From Azolla caroliniana (lineage: Eukaryota; Polypodiophyta), in NCBI GenBank assembly GCA_043228905.1, contig JBHGNT010000021.1, forward strand, positions 8,742,001 to 8,806,000: DNA of 64,000 nt, read 5' to 3'. The position numbers were made by a program, and so were the translations under genes. The notes under the pieces were generated by a model. The model saw nothing but the letters and a program-made list of their open reading frames with translations, ran no database searches and was not told the DNA's origin. Below are positions 10,741-22,643 of this stretch, in pieces; the stretch's first letter is position 1, and each line of letters starts with the position of its first letter.

Positions 10741-13650
10741 CCCCTTCAAGCTCAACTTGGTGTAAGTCGGCGTTTGGCTTCGCTAGTGTTCAGCCCTGGT
10801 TTCGGCTTCAATGTCCGGCTTCGTGTGTGGCTTTCGGCTTTCAACCCCCCTCAAGCATGGCAAGTCAAAGGTTGAAAGTCCAAGCTCCGTCAAGAATTGC
10901 CAAAGCTTGTCGACCCCTAGGGCTTTCGTAAAGATCTAGGTGGTCAAGATTTGTGTTGATGTGTTGAACGTCGACATCCCCCGCAATGACACATTCCCAA
11001 ATGAAGTGGTATTGCACCTTGATGTGCTTCGTTTGAACATGGAAGACCAGGTTCCGTGCAAGATGAATATTGTTGAGGTTGTCGTAGTACTTCAAGTTTG
11101 GGTCGTTGATGGAGATGCCCAGATCTTTCAAAATCCTTTTGAGCCATTTGGTTTCACATACAACCACGGTCGTGCCCCTGTATTTAGCCTATGTGATTGA
11201 TAATGCAACGATTGGTTGATTCTTACTACTCCATGATATGGCTCCACTTCTGAGAGAGAAAACAAACCCCGAAGTGGAGCGTTGGTTGACTTTGTAGCCA
11301 GCCCAGTCAACATCTGTGTACCCTTCGAGTCGAATCGGCATTCGTGACTTGTAAAGAATGTTGTAATCCATAGTGCTACTCACGTATTGTAATACCTATT
11401 TAGCTCAATCTAGATGAATGTCATGTGGTGTCTGCATGAATTAGTTAAGGAGACCAACTAGATAGCTAAGGTCGGGTCGGGTGATAGTGAGGTAGATTAG
11501 GCTTCCGACAAGTTGCCGATAGCATGTTCGCTCACACTATGTGGTGACGGAGTCGGTATCCAGTTTCTGATTTCGATCGAGAGAGGTCGCTACAAACTTA
11601 CATTCTGTCATCTCGAACTTGAATAGCAAGTTTAGGACGTAGTGTCGTTGGGAGATCATGATATCATCAAGAGTCAGAATTACTTCAATGCCTAGCCTAA
11701 GGAAGTAGAGGAGGTCTTTCATGTCTTTCATCTCGAATTTGTCGGAGAGGAGCATCTTAATGTTGTTGATATCGGCTATTTGATATCACCAAGGTATAGA
11801 CATATATGATGATAAAATTTGACCACTTGAGTCATTTTGGGTGAATACATCCGAAAGCCGATTCAGTGAAAAAACCACGCTATCTGACGGGAACTCCTAG
11901 CTCCTTATGCGCAACGCTCGGCCACAACCGAGATTCTTTTCATACACAGAAAACGGGAAATAGAACACGACACAAAGAGGAGAAAGAGTACACAGGAGGT
12001 TAACGTGGAAAGCCCCAAACTAGGGGAAAAACCACGGCAGCCCACAGGCTGCAAACTGTCACTATGTATGAATGTACAAAACAGTGAGTTCACGGAGGCA
12101 ACGACCTCGGACTCACGATCTTCGCCACAGGCGGCGGTTACAACAGAGGCAACGACCTCGTCTCTCTCTCCTTCTCTGTATAGTTACGCACTCTCTCTTC
12201 TTCTTGCACCAACAAGAAAAAAATGACAACAATAGTAACTAAAAGTTTTGCCCTAAGTCATATTTATACTAATATGACTTTTCAGCTATTTACAAATGTA
12301 GCCTCGATAGGCTCTCAGAAACATATTTACGAATATGTCTCCTCATCCGGTCTTCATACCGGGTCTGCACCATCCGGCTCTCCGTAGCCGAGTACTCCTC
12401 ATCCGGTTCATACCGGGCCTGCACCATCCGGCTCTCCGTAGCCAGGTACTCCTCATCCGGTTCACACCGGGTCTATATCATCCGGCTCTCCGTAGCCAGG
12501 TACTCCTCATCCGGTCTTCACCGGGTCTGCATCATCCGGCTCTCCGTAGCCAGGTACTCCTCATCCGGTCTTCGGCCTCGGCCGAGTTTGTTCATCGGCA
12601 CTGATCTTCTCCCTTCCCATCCGGAGGGACCTGTCTCCCAACATTATCTTTGAATGCCAAGCCCGTGGCGCTTGCTTGAGGATGTAAAGGGACTTCTTGA
12701 GTTAACATACGGCATTTGGAAGTGCTCTCAACTTGAAGCCGAATGGTTGTACCATGTACACCTCCCCCTCAAGCTCGCCTTGGAGGAACGCATTCTTCAC
12801 GTCCATCTAATGAAGATGCCACCCTTTCGCCGCTTCGAGTGTAAGTATTTTCCGGATGGTCATCGTCTTTTCCACCGGGGAAAAGATTTCTTCATAATCG
12901 ACGCCATGGGTTTGTGCATAGCCTACTGCTACAAGTAGGGCTTTGTGCCGATTGACCATGCCATCGGCATTGTACTTCACCTTTTATATCCATCTACAAC
13001 CAATTGCTTTCTTGTGAGGTGAGTGTGGAAGAAGGTCCCATGATTTGTTCTTGTCGAGCGCTTGCATTTCCTAGTTTATCGCTTCTATCCATCGTGGATC
13101 TTGAGCGGCTTCGACAAAGCTTTCCAGCTCCCGTATGGCTACCACCTTCATCATTAAGGCATAATGGTATGCCATGTAGTTGTTATGGCTGAATCGGGTG
13201 ACCACGTTCTTTTCTCTAATTGAGTGACAAAGTTTTTTATTTGTCGTTGTTAGGCCTTTCTTCACTCCAAGTGTCCTCGTGATAGGGACACCAAATTCAT
13301 TGTCCACTAAGTATGTTGATCCATCCACATGACTCTCGTTGGAGTGGTCAACCTCATATTTTGGCATCTTAGCCTTTCCTTTGTCCGATTTGGCACTTGT
13401 TTGTGAGGTGATTTGGTTGGTCGGAGGCTCTTGCAGTCCACTCAACATGGTTGAGATTCGACTTTCCCTTGGTATCGGACTAGGCCGAATGTTGGCCTCT
13501 TAGTCGAATTCCAACTCATCCTTGATCGGTTCGGGTGGAGTTGAGTCAGGTTCATACAATGATATTGATTCATCAAAGACAACATCCCGACTCAACGAAA
13601 CTTTTGGGGAGAGGGGTTGAAGCACTTGTACCCCTTTTGCTCACGTGAGT
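10741..13650 (-). mobile_element. Ty1/copia element C remnant, split by a solo LTR
   Basis: On the minus strand it reads from the integrase tail (about 13650-13520, EQKGYKCFNP-like), through a linker (13448-13071), the N-terminal half of reverse transcriptase (13010-12644), the C-terminal half (11884-11400) and RNase H (11383-10865). RNase H shows DWAG and the reverse transcriptase contains FEMKDM and SQRHYVL. Many stops and frameshifts are present. The reverse transcriptase is interrupted by the family A solo LTR at 11885-12643. Gag and most of the integrase are missing. It is a separate, more decayed family from copia B. Confidence 0.82.
11885..12643 (-). repeat. Solo LTR of copia family A inside copia C
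   Basis: 759 bp, starting TGTTGGGAGACAGG and ending CCCGTCA on the minus strand, matching 2692-3447. It is flanked by ctatc on the left and ttatc on the right, a 5-bp target duplication with one mismatch. The duplicated site falls in the reverse-transcriptase frame of copia C, so both sides are explained by insertion followed by LTR-LTR recombination. Tandem units with ATCCGGCTCTCCGTAG occupy about 12368-12560. Confidence 0.88.
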
Positions 13651-14498
13651 ATATTAATATATGTAGTATATTAATAGAATGGCACACTTAACTGGACACA
13701 CACTTCTTCTTCTTCTTCCAAAACAAATATTCTTCATTAGTAGAATTCTACATACATGAGGAAATTATTAAGCTAAAACATTACAATGGCTTTAGCCATG
13801 ATGACCTATGAAAACCACAAAAAATGCATTCTAAGATTCTTTTCACCTTCTCACCCAACATTTGTTAAACCAACATTTTAGGGTTGGGTTTTCTATTTTA
13901 AATAAGTATCTCTAACGCTTTTTAATTCTATCGAGTTTTTTCGTTGTTGTCCGAAAGAAAGTTGGATATTGCTAGCATCAAAACGAAAGAATACTAATTA
14001 TTTGCTCGAGCACGCCCATTCCATTCTACATAGTTCCGAGATGGAGGAAAAGACAACTTCAAAAAAAAAAATCTAAATATATATATATATATATGTTCGT
14101 AGAGTTTTCATGCGAGTATGCTTGGATCATTCCCGCTTGTCCACTAGTGTCTTCTGCTCTAACTGGATTAATTTCATTCTTTTTTCCGAAGGCTACAAAC
14201 AGTATTCGTCGTTTATGCGTTGCACTTAGCATATCATTGTTAGTTGTTTCTATGGTCATATCCATATCTTCATTCTGGCAACAAAGTATATTGATATCTA
14301 TAAACACATACACATTTGTGTGCCTGTGATCAAATATGCAAGAGTGTTGTAAAGTGGGTGTAGGTTGTTAGAAGGGTATGTAACTACCCTACATGCCTCA
14401 CTGTATTTTCTTGGATTGTGACCCTCATGTACTACCTATATAACCCCACCCATGGGGCATGAATGAGATAATAGAAGAAGCTCACTTGCTCTCTCGCT
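13651..14498. other. AT-rich stretch, no gene recognised
   Basis: Contains a short AT microsatellite at 14074-14094. The segment 14360-14490, with TATATAACC and a pyrimidine-rich end, looks a little like a small LTR or promoter, but no partner was found. Confidence 0.45.
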
Positions 14499-14504
14499 CT
14501 CGTA

Positions 14505-14575
14505 ATTAGTTTACCCTAGTGGTAAGTCGAAAACACTACAAGCACTGTGTCTTGGGTTCGAAACCCAATTTTCTC
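14505..14575 (+). repeat. tRNA-related sequence (SINE-like head), plus strand
   Basis: An A-box-like ACCCTAGTGGTAAG (about 14513-14526) is followed by a good B box, GGGTTCGAAACCC, at 14554-14566. The spacing fits an internal RNA polymerase III promoter. No cloverleaf good enough for a functional tRNA is seen. Confidence 0.45.
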
Positions 14576-14627
14576 ACCTCTCTATTATATACTTCATATA
14601 TATCTCTATTTCACTAGATGCCACTGT

Positions 14628-14695
14628 GGAATGTAGGGGTTGAACCCATGACCACCTGGTCTCCATTGGGCAACCTTACCAACTGAGCTACATCC
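14628..14695 (-). repeat. tRNA-related sequence (SINE-like head), minus strand
   Basis: On the minus strand TAGCTCAGTTGG (14679-14690) matches the A-box consensus and GGGTTCAACCC (14637-14647) the B box. The ends GGATGTA and TACATTC can pair with one wobble, but they are offset from a canonical acceptor stem. A tRNA-derived SINE head or an eroded tRNA copy is more likely than a working tRNA gene. Confidence 0.5.
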
Positions 14696-14898
14696 ATCTG
14701 GTCTCTCTTTATGTTCTTCTTTTTTCCTGTTGTCAAGTGCACCCTTGGTGGAGTTTGTTCCTTTGCGACGTGTGCGTTGTACTTTGTGTGCACATTTTCT
14801 TTGGTGGATTGTGCATCTTTTGGAGTGTTCTCTCACGTGTATTGTATGTGCGTCATAAATTGTCGAAATGTGTGTGAGTCCATCGAAGTGAAGGAAAT

Positions 14899-15321
14899 TG
14901 TTGAGTGACAAGCTCAACATTGGGTGCGTAACACGGTGCATAACCCAGTGTGTAGACTAGATGCGTAAAACAGTATCCATAACGTGGCCGTATCAGTGCG
15001 TAAACCGAAAGGCCGTTAGTATGATATTCCTTGTAAGGAATAATTTTGGGAGTTAATGTAGTAGGCTCATTTATGAGAAGTCAACTACTGTCAGTACTTG
15101 TGTCAGCCCAATAGTCAGGGCTTGTATAAAAGGTGCTCACTGAGCACGAAGTATGTACATAGTGTCATTATTTTAAAATAGAACTGAGTTGTTTGCTCTC
15201 TCTCTCTCTGTCTCTCCCTCTCCATCTCCATCCCTGCATTTTCTATGTTTTACCAAACTGTCGTTCTCCGAACTGTGTACTCTGTGTTTTGCATACGCTT
15301 CCGCACACATATTCTTTTACA
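14899..15321 (+). repeat. Family B 5' LTR (copy B', 423 bp)
   Basis: Begins TGTTGAGTGACAAGC and ends CTTTTACA; similar to 8507-8917 in the opposite orientation. A TATAAAA box is at 15125-15131. The primer-binding site TGGTATCAGAGC begins at 15322. Confidence 0.88.
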
Positions 15322-15429
15322 TGGTATCAGAGCGCGAGGGTTGAAGTCCTCTGCAGTCGACAGAAAAGCTTGCGACAGAGACATAGTTGAGTTGTTATTC
15401 TTGGCTTTCAGAAAAGATAAGACAGCAAC

Positions 15430-15711
15430 ATGGACAGAGGAATGGGAAGCTCACTACCGACTGAGAAGCTCGACAGGAGCAACTACACATCTTGGTCGTA
15501 CAAGATGCACTAGTACCTGCTTAGTCATGGCTACTGGAGTTATGTCAAATGAGATAATGATACAGCATCCAAATCGACACACAGGGATTTTTTGTCTTGG
15601 GAACAAGCAGCAAGCAGAGTTCTCTACTGCTTTGCATCTTGCGTGAGCGACCGGCTATTGAGCCATATTCGGGATGCCAAGACGCCAAAGGATGCATGGG
15701 CGAATCTCAAA
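15430..15711 (+). pseudogene. Copia B' gag fragment
   Basis: ATG at 15430 opens the same gag frame as in copia B (residues such as GYWSYV and CFASCV). Codon 28 is TAG at 15511-15513, exactly the codon that is TAG at 8340-8342 in copia B; a second TGA follows a few codons later. The frame is cut at 15711 by a chromovirus LTR, so protease and pol are absent. Confidence 0.8.
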
Positions 15712-16103
15712 TGTCTACGGGTACAAAGAGGCCCTACCAATCACCAAAACTTGGAGGGCCAGTGTCAGGGATGAACAATTGGAAGATAAAGAGATGGCGA
15801 AGTTGATGACAATGAGTAAGAACATCTATTCCATGACTGGTGTTGATTTCCTTGATGTTAACAAGGGAGACCAACCCTTTTTATACATGTAGTGAAGCAT
15901 GATAACCATGATCATGCCAAGTCTTACATACTATAATATCATGCATACTAATTCTTGCATGCCAAGTCTTACATACTCAGTCTTACATACTGAGTCTTAT
16001 ATACCACTCTTTATACAAAGGTTTAAAATCTAAAGTTTGTCTAGGAGAAATAATATATATATACAAGAAACTAAGGCTAAAATTGGAGTCGATGTTCATG
16101 ACA
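15712..16103 (-). repeat. 3' LTR of a Ty3/gypsy chromovirus
   Basis: On the minus strand it starts TGTCATGAACATCG directly after a polypurine tract (AAGGGGAGG, about 16107-16116) and ends at 15712. It shares internal blocks (CCATGACTGG and neighbours) with the LTR at 18736-19161. It sits inside copia B' gag. Confidence 0.75.
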
Positions 16104-18735
16104 ATATCCTCCCCTTAAGTGCGACCTTAAGGAAGGTGCGGGTTTGTGAGGATATCGGAGATGAAAATCATGAACCACTTCCAGGGCAGTGAGTAAATTT
16201 CTAGCGGGCTCCCATGTGGCCTCAGAGATGGGATATCCCTTTCACAAGACCAGATACTGGAGCTTCTGTCGGCTCTTGCGCGAGTCTAGAATGGTTTCGA
16301 CTTCATACTCATCCATAGTCGTCAAACCCACAGGGGCGGGTGGCTCAATGCTTCTTCCTAGAATTGAGGATGGATGATAGAGCTCAAGAAGTGATGCATG
16401 GAAGACATTGTGAATTCGGTAGTGTTATGCAAAAGCAAGACGGAAAGCCAGAGGGTTGACTTTGTCAATGATGCAGAACGAACCCAACTTCTTGTAATCG
16501 AGTTTGCTACATGGGCGAGTTGTCGAAATATGCCAACATAATAGCCAAACCATGTCACCAACTTTAAAATGAGGTGCAACCTACTGATGTCGATCAGCCT
16601 TCTCTTTGTGTCATTCTTGAGTAATGGAGAGTTCTAGGGATAGGTCATGATGCACTTCTTTCATCAGACGAGCTCGTTCTTCAGCAGATGGATTCGCAGA
16701 ACCAGCAGGGATAGCTATGCTAAAGCGTGGCTTGAACGCATAATTTGTGAAGAAGGGTGTTATGCTAGTTGATGTGTGGAGAATATTGTTGTAGGTGAAT
16801 TGAGCCATTGGAAGAAATTTGATCCAATCATCTTGTTGATAACTTATCATACATCGAAGATATTGCTCTAGGATCTGATTTACTCGTTCCGTTTGGCCAT
16901 CTGTCTCAAGATGGAAGGCTGTCAAAAATTTTGTGGAAGTTCCATGAGTCTAGAAGAGGTGTTTCCAGAAATGAGACATAAATTGGGCACCGTGATCAGA
17001 AATAATGTCATCCACTAAACCGTGAAGGCGCACAATATTCGTTAACAATAGATCTATTGTTTCCATCCCTGAAATCGCTTTAGAACATGGAATAAAATGT
17101 GCCATCTTTGTGAACCTATCAACCACCACCAATACTGAATTGAATCCCTCAATGTCGGGAAGGTCCATGGATGGTGATAAAATCCGTCAAGATGGAGGCC
17201 CATGGCCTATTTGGAATTGGCAGAGGTTGAAGTAGACCGTAGGGACGATGATGTACTGCTTTGGCGCGGGCACATGTATCACATGTTTTCATGATCTTTT
17301 TAACAAGTTTCCAAGGTTGTGGCCACCAATAACTTCTAGAGATTAACTCCAAAGTTTTTGCAACACCAAAATGTCCAGTTAGGACATTCATCATGGCACT
17401 CCTTCATAATACGGATATGATAAGGACCATCTAGGACATACATTATGTTGTTCCGGAAAAGAAAACCATCCTGAAACATAAATTGGTCATGGATATTCCG
17501 TACCTCCATTATGGTTGAGTTGTTGATTCAATTCTCCTTAATCTCTTTTGCAAATTTGTCGTTGGTAGTACCTGTCGCTATTGCATTGAGTACTGATTCA
17601 TCCGCGCCTATATAAGCTGCAAAGAGTTGCATCTGATGTGGTTGTAGAAGACAACATGATTGTTGACTGTAGATCGCATCTCTTGGCCGGATTTCTAATT
17701 CCGAACGCCGAGATAGGGCATCAGCTATACCATGTTGGGCACTAGCACGAAAAACAATTTCAAAGTCGTAATCAGCTAGGAAGGTCGACCATCGTGCTTG
17801 CCTCTGGTTCAAAATGCGAGTAGTGGTGAAGTAGACAAGGTTCTTGTGATCGGTCACCACCTGGACATGGTGTTGGGTGCCCGTCAAGTAAGGACGCCAT
17901 TCTTCAAAGGCGGCAATAATCGCAAAGAGTTCTTTGTCATAAACTGGGTAGTTGATCTCAGGGGTGTGAACTTCCGAGAATAAAAGGCAACAGGACGAAG
18001 GATCCCATTGTTATCTGATTGAGAGAGAATGGCACTAATGGCGAAGTCAGAGGCATCACTATTGATCATAAATGGTTTCGTCAGATCTGGGTGTAGAAGT
18101 ACTGGAGCCAAGGTAAAAGCTTTCTTTAGTGTCTCAAATGCCAGTTGGGTTGTAGGAGTCTAGCAAAAAGGAGAATCCTTCCGAGTGAGTGTTATAAGGG
18201 GTTGCGCCAATGTAGAGAATCCTTGAATGAATTGATGATAGAAGTTGGCAAAACCCAAAAATGATTGCACATCCTTGACCCTGGTGGGGACTTCCCACTC
18301 TGGAACCGTTGCGACTTTCATCTTGTCCATAGTGAGACCATCAGATGAAATAACATACCCGAGGAATTCAACTGAAGTTCGATCAAACTCACACTTCTCA
18401 AGTTTTGCATAAAGTCCATGTTCCTAAAGTTTGGACAAGATAAGTCGGACGTGCTTGGTGTGCTCTATATAGTCTTGTGAGAAGATAAGTATGACGTCGA
18501 GATAGATTACCACAAATTGGTCCAGATATTCTCGGAAGATATCATTCATCATATGTAGAAAAACGACAAGAGCGTTTGTGAGACCAAATGGCATTACCGT
18601 GTATTCAAAATGCACGTACCTGGTTCGAAATGTCGTTTTCCACTCATCTCCAGGCTTGATATGCATCAAGTTGTAGGCATCTCTAAGATCGATTTTGGAG
18701 AATATACACCCAACCCAAAGTCGGTCGAGGAGTTC
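16104..18735 (-). pseudogene. Ty3/gypsy chromovirus pol remnant with chromodomain
   Basis: Minus-strand order is reverse transcriptase (18735-18424, continuing to about 18120), RNase H (about 18111-17540), zinc-binding domain (17394-17270), integrase core (17168-16611) and a C-terminal chromodomain (about 16345-16190, EYEVETILDSRKS then KGYPISEATWEPA). The chromodomain after integrase places it with the chromoviruses. Lesions include YLDV where reverse transcriptase needs YLDD, a stop replacing the Trp before KGYP in the chromodomain, and several further stops and frameshifts. The integrase keeps SDHGAQF and the Glu in DGQTERVN. Gag, protease and the start of reverse transcriptase are missing because another LTR abuts the frame at 18736. 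Confidence 0.88.
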
Positions 18736-19161
18736 TGTCACGGACACACCAAGCGCGAACTAAGACGGAGCACGGATGATGAGGCTACAATGGAGCAATG
18801 ACGGAATGACACAAGAGCATAAAGATGGAGATGAAGATTAAGGAGAGAAGATGGGCGAAACGAGAATACTAGATTGATATGTCCATGACTGGCGTTGTTC
18901 ACCTTGAATTCCTTCAAGGTGAACTCAACTATTTATACTAAGTGGCATGCATACTTGTTGCATGCATGTGATACAATAGAGCATGTAGGTAGTAGGTACG
19001 CATGCATGTGACAAGTGTAAATAATACAAGGGAGAAATTATGCACATGATGCTGGCTAAAACCGACAATGAGGAAGTATATACATGATTATATGCTAGAT
19101 GTGTGGTTAACACATAACACTCGATTATAACATGGTCATGTCAAGAGTTTGAATCTTGACA
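18736..19161 (-). repeat. Second chromovirus LTR with its own polypurine tract
   Basis: Bounded by TG and CA (on the minus strand TGTCAAGATTC to CCGTGACA). On its right a minus-strand polypurine tract (GGAGGGGGGATAA, about 19162-19175) shows it is a 3' LTR belonging to an element that extends to the right, not the 5' LTR of the pol remnant on its left. Confidence 0.65.
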
Positions 19162-19549
19162 TTATCCCCCCCTCCAACGATGCCTTCCCAAATCGTTTAT
19201 CGGTTTTAGGGGATATTGTTGATGAAATTCTTAGAGCACCTCCAAAGTATTTTGTAAATCCTAGACAAGGAGTAACCCTTGCTTAAGACAATGTATTTAA
19301 CACCAACAGGCATGAGCGACCATGTGTGGTCCTTGCCTAGGACTGGAAGACAAATATCAACGGGTGTGAGCGACCATGTGCGGTCCTCACAAGGAGCATG
19401 AACACCAAAGGGCATGAGTAACCATGTGGGGTCCTTGCTGGGAACTAGAACGGTCCTCGCTGAGAGTTGGAACCCGAACACCAACGAGCATGAGCGACCA
19501 TATATATACAAGAACCTAAGGCTGAAATTTGAGTCGATGTTCATGACAG
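19162..19549 (-). mobile_element. Chromovirus tail with tandem repeats and LTR stub
   Basis: After the polypurine tract, 19295-19500 carries about four imperfect units of 50-60 bases sharing GCATGAGCGACCATGTG and GGTCCT. At 19503-19549 a 47-base piece matches the start of the LTR at 15712-16103. No coding frame is credible. Confidence 0.5.
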
Positions 19550-20000
19550 TCGAACGTGACACAACTACGAAGAGAGCCTTAGTCCTTCAGTTTAGAGACA
19601 TGGAACCTTGAATCACATTTTTTAAGAAGAGACCAATTCTTAAGGGATTAGGTGGGGACCCTATCTATCTAGATGAAGACCTCACTAAGATGCAAATTGA
19701 GCACCATAAAAGTTGTATGCCACAACTCATGCAAGCTCGTAAAGAAGGGCATCACACCTTTTATCGGGACAGACGAGTGATAATAAATGATCACGCTACT
19801 AATTGACGGTGTGCGGACCATGTGACAAAATATACACTTAGAATGACCTTATGGAATTGTAACAGCGCACTATGGACACACCCCGGCCGCCTACAAGAGA
19901 TATTAAATGTATCATATATACTTTTCTTGGTAGAAACACACCAAAGTCCAAATAGAGGACTCCCACGAGTCGAAGGATTTCATTGGGAGTCCATATTTAG
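19550..20000 (+). pseudogene. LINE fragment (ORF1 end and start of endonuclease)
   Basis: A frame around 19640-19805 reads ILKGLGGDPIYLDEDLTKMQ and ends shortly before a second frame (19822-20004) with WNCNSALW, FLVETHQSPNRGLPR and EGFHWES. The second resembles the N-terminus of the apurinic-type endonuclease of non-LTR retrotransposons, where Asn and Glu in such positions bind metal. The fragment is cut by the family A LTR at 20070. Confidence 0.6.
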
Positions 20001-20069
20001 ATAAACCTCACATTGATGCACTACCAAAGGATCTGGAGGTGTTGCAATATTGTTTCGGAGAGAGCTACA

Positions 20070-20659
20070 TGTTGGGAAGCAGGTCCCTCCAGATGGGAAA
20101 AGCACATGTCAGATCAAATGGAGGTGATAGGGAACTCGGCCAAGACCGAAAATCGATTTGGCAAGCAATCGAATCGGTCGAAGCCGATTCAAGAGACTAT
20201 ATTTGTAAATAGTCTAGATGTGCCCATTGAGGCTATATTCATAAATAGTCTACTATGTATATAAGTATATATACACTTAGGGTAAGTAGTTGGAATGTGT
20301 GTGATAATCATTATTGTTGTAACAAGTTATAGTGAGTAGTTTCCTTAGTAACTAGCAAGAGTGAGAGAGAGTGTGAGAGTTGTAACTTTGCCGCCATCTG
20401 TTAGACAAAGACAAGCTCGCAGTTGTTGCCTCCGAATCTCCTTGTACTCCTCTCCATTACACTTAGTGATTTGTTTTCTTGGGGTTTGTGGACCCCCGTG
20501 GTTTCTTTCCCATTTCTGGTTTTCCACGTTAAAAATACATGTGTCTCCTATGCTTTTCTGTTTTCGTTTTCTATTTTCTGTCTATGCACTATCTTACTCA
20601 ATTCTTTGCAGTTGAATATCCATACGAGAAACTGGTTGTGGCCGGTTCCAATCCTGACA
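20070..20659 (+). repeat. Family A 5' LTR (590 bp)
   Basis: Starts TGTTGGGAAGCAGGTCCCTC and ends CCTGACA; the primer-binding site TGGTATCATAGC follows from 20662. It lacks the 56-base tandem units present in the other two family A LTRs, which explains its shorter length. Confidence 0.85.
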
Positions 20660-20674
20660 AGTGGTATCATAGCA

Positions 20675-22325
20675 ATGGATGAACATTTCGGTGGAATGTT
20701 CAAGTTAACCGGCTCCAACTATTTGGTGTGGAAGTTGAAAATGCGGGATATGCTCGTGTGCAAAGACGTGTGGTTGCCGGTGCAATACGACAAGATGAAG
20801 CTAGACAAGATCGATGCATCGACTTTGGAAGTCATGCATCTGAAGTAGGTTGCATGTATAAGGTGTTTTATAGACATGAGTCTATATGTAACAACTTTGA
20901 TGAAGAGATGAGTGATGATGTCCTCTGGAAGAAGATTGGCGTAATATTCAAGAACCAAAACGCCATGAACAAAGTCTCAGTTTTCAGAAAAATTGTGAGA
21001 CTCTGATATCAAGACAACTCCATCATGGCGAAGCATATTAATGCCTTCCAAGGACTGATGAATCAAACCACCTCTCTAGAAGTACCCCTTGCCGACGAGG
21101 TATTAGCATTATTATTGTTGAGATCCCTTCCGAATAGCTGGGAAACACTCGTTGTCACATTGGGCAACACCGGACTGGAAGGGAAGCATCTATCCCTAGA
21201 GCAGGTGAAGTTGAGCTTACTAAACAAGGAAGTTTTCCGGAAGGATAGAGAGTCCATTGCCAACCCAAAGGCCTTAGTCATGGAAAGTGACACAAATCGA
21301 GGAAGAGGTCGGACTCGAAGTCCCCAGAATCGAGATAAGTTGGGGACAAGGTCGAAGTCGAGCAGAAAACCCATGTGCTTCTATTGTTGAAAGACGGAGT
21401 ACTTCCACAAGAATTGCCAACACTTCCGAAAGGAAAAGGGGGGAGCCGACAGTGTGCAACCGAAGAAGATTTCAGACAACAAAAACCGAAGACGATTTCA
21501 GACAGCAAAGGGGGGAGTTGTTGCTCATCAGTGAGCAAAACGAAGTGAACCTTATCAGGGATGAATCAACATGGGTGATCGATTCGGGTGCATCATTCCA
21601 CCTAACCCCCAACCGGAAATGCTTCTCATCTTATAGAGCTGGAGATCTTGGATCCGTAAAGATGGGAAATGAAGGAGCATGCCGAATCTTTGGCATTGGA
21701 GATGTGTGCTTGACAATGTCAACCAGGTGCAGACTTATGTTGAGAGACGTACGACACGTTCTAGAAGTGCGATTGAACTTGATATCAGTCGGTTGGCTGG
21801 ATGATGAAGGCTTCACGGTAGCATCTAGAACATCGTCATGAAGTTTTGCAAGGGAAGCATGATTGTGGCTCGAGCCTGAAAAAAACAAATCATTGTATTT
21901 TATGCATGCTTGATTGTGCCGAAACAAAGTGAACGTGGTAGCCGACACAACCAGTGAGTTGTGGCATAAGAGGCTATGCACATGAGCCAGAAGGAAATGC
22001 AAATGCTCTCCGAAAAAGAACTCCGACTAGAGGTGAAGAAAGTGCATTTGGACAAGTGTGTTGATCGCCTAGCCAGCTAACATAATAGAGCCGCATTTCG
22101 ACCGAGGCCCCTAATTCGGAAGAAAACCATTCTGGAACTCATACACACTGATGTATGCAATGTAGACGTGAAGTCTCATTCTGGTGGACAGTACTTTGTT
22201 ACCTTCATTGTTGATTACAGTCATAAGTTGTGGGTTTATGTGCTGAAGACGAAGGATCAAGTACTAGGTGTCTTCAAAGAGTTCCAAGCGAGAGCCGAGA
22301 GAGAAACCAGCCGAAAATTGAAGGG
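20675..22325 (+). pseudogene. Family A gag-protease-integrase remnant
   Basis: ATG at 20675 begins a gag related to the 22981 copy (FGGMFKLTGSNYLVWK). Stops occur within the first 130 codons. Gag continues with SLEVPLADEVL, a zinc knuckle beginning CFYC near 21378 that is broken by a stop, then protease with VIDSGASFHLTPN near 21575, a pre-integrase segment and the first part of the integrase (HTDVCNVD, FKEFQARAERETSRK). The frame changes several times. At about 22325 it jumps back to an earlier part of the same gene. Confidence 0.85.
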
Positions 22326-22643
22326 TGCAAACTGTTGTTGAAAGATGTCTAACACGTTCTGGCGGTTCGGTTGAACCTGATATGAGCTGGTTGGTTGGAT
22401 GATGAGGGCTACACGGGTAGCATCCGAAACAGAGTAATTAAGTTTTGCAAAGGGAGCCTGATCGTGGCTCAAGCCCGAAATATCAACACATTGTACCTAA
22501 TGCATGCTCGAATATGACAGGAAGAAGTGAACTTGATATCCGACATTGTCGGTGAGCTGTGGCACAAGAGGTTGTTCCACATGAGCCAGAAGGGGATGCA
22601 GAGACTTGTCAAGGATAACCTCATTCCAGAGGTGAAAGACGTG
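22326..22643 (+). pseudogene. Repeated family A pre-integrase fragment
   Basis: This segment repeats sequence equivalent to about 21730-22060 (CKLLLKD-like, then GSLIVAQARN, GELWHKRL, HMSQKGMQ) directly after the integrase segment, out of normal order. It ends at about 22643, where the 3' part of another family A LTR begins. Confidence 0.75.

Noticed and set aside
14628-14695. Functional tRNA gene
   Set aside because: The boxes are good, but the acceptor and D stems do not fit a canonical cloverleaf.
18736-18765. Continuation of chromovirus reverse transcriptase to the right of 18736
   Set aside because: A few residues look similar by chance, but a stop follows at once and TGTCACGG fits the LTR edge seen at 15712.
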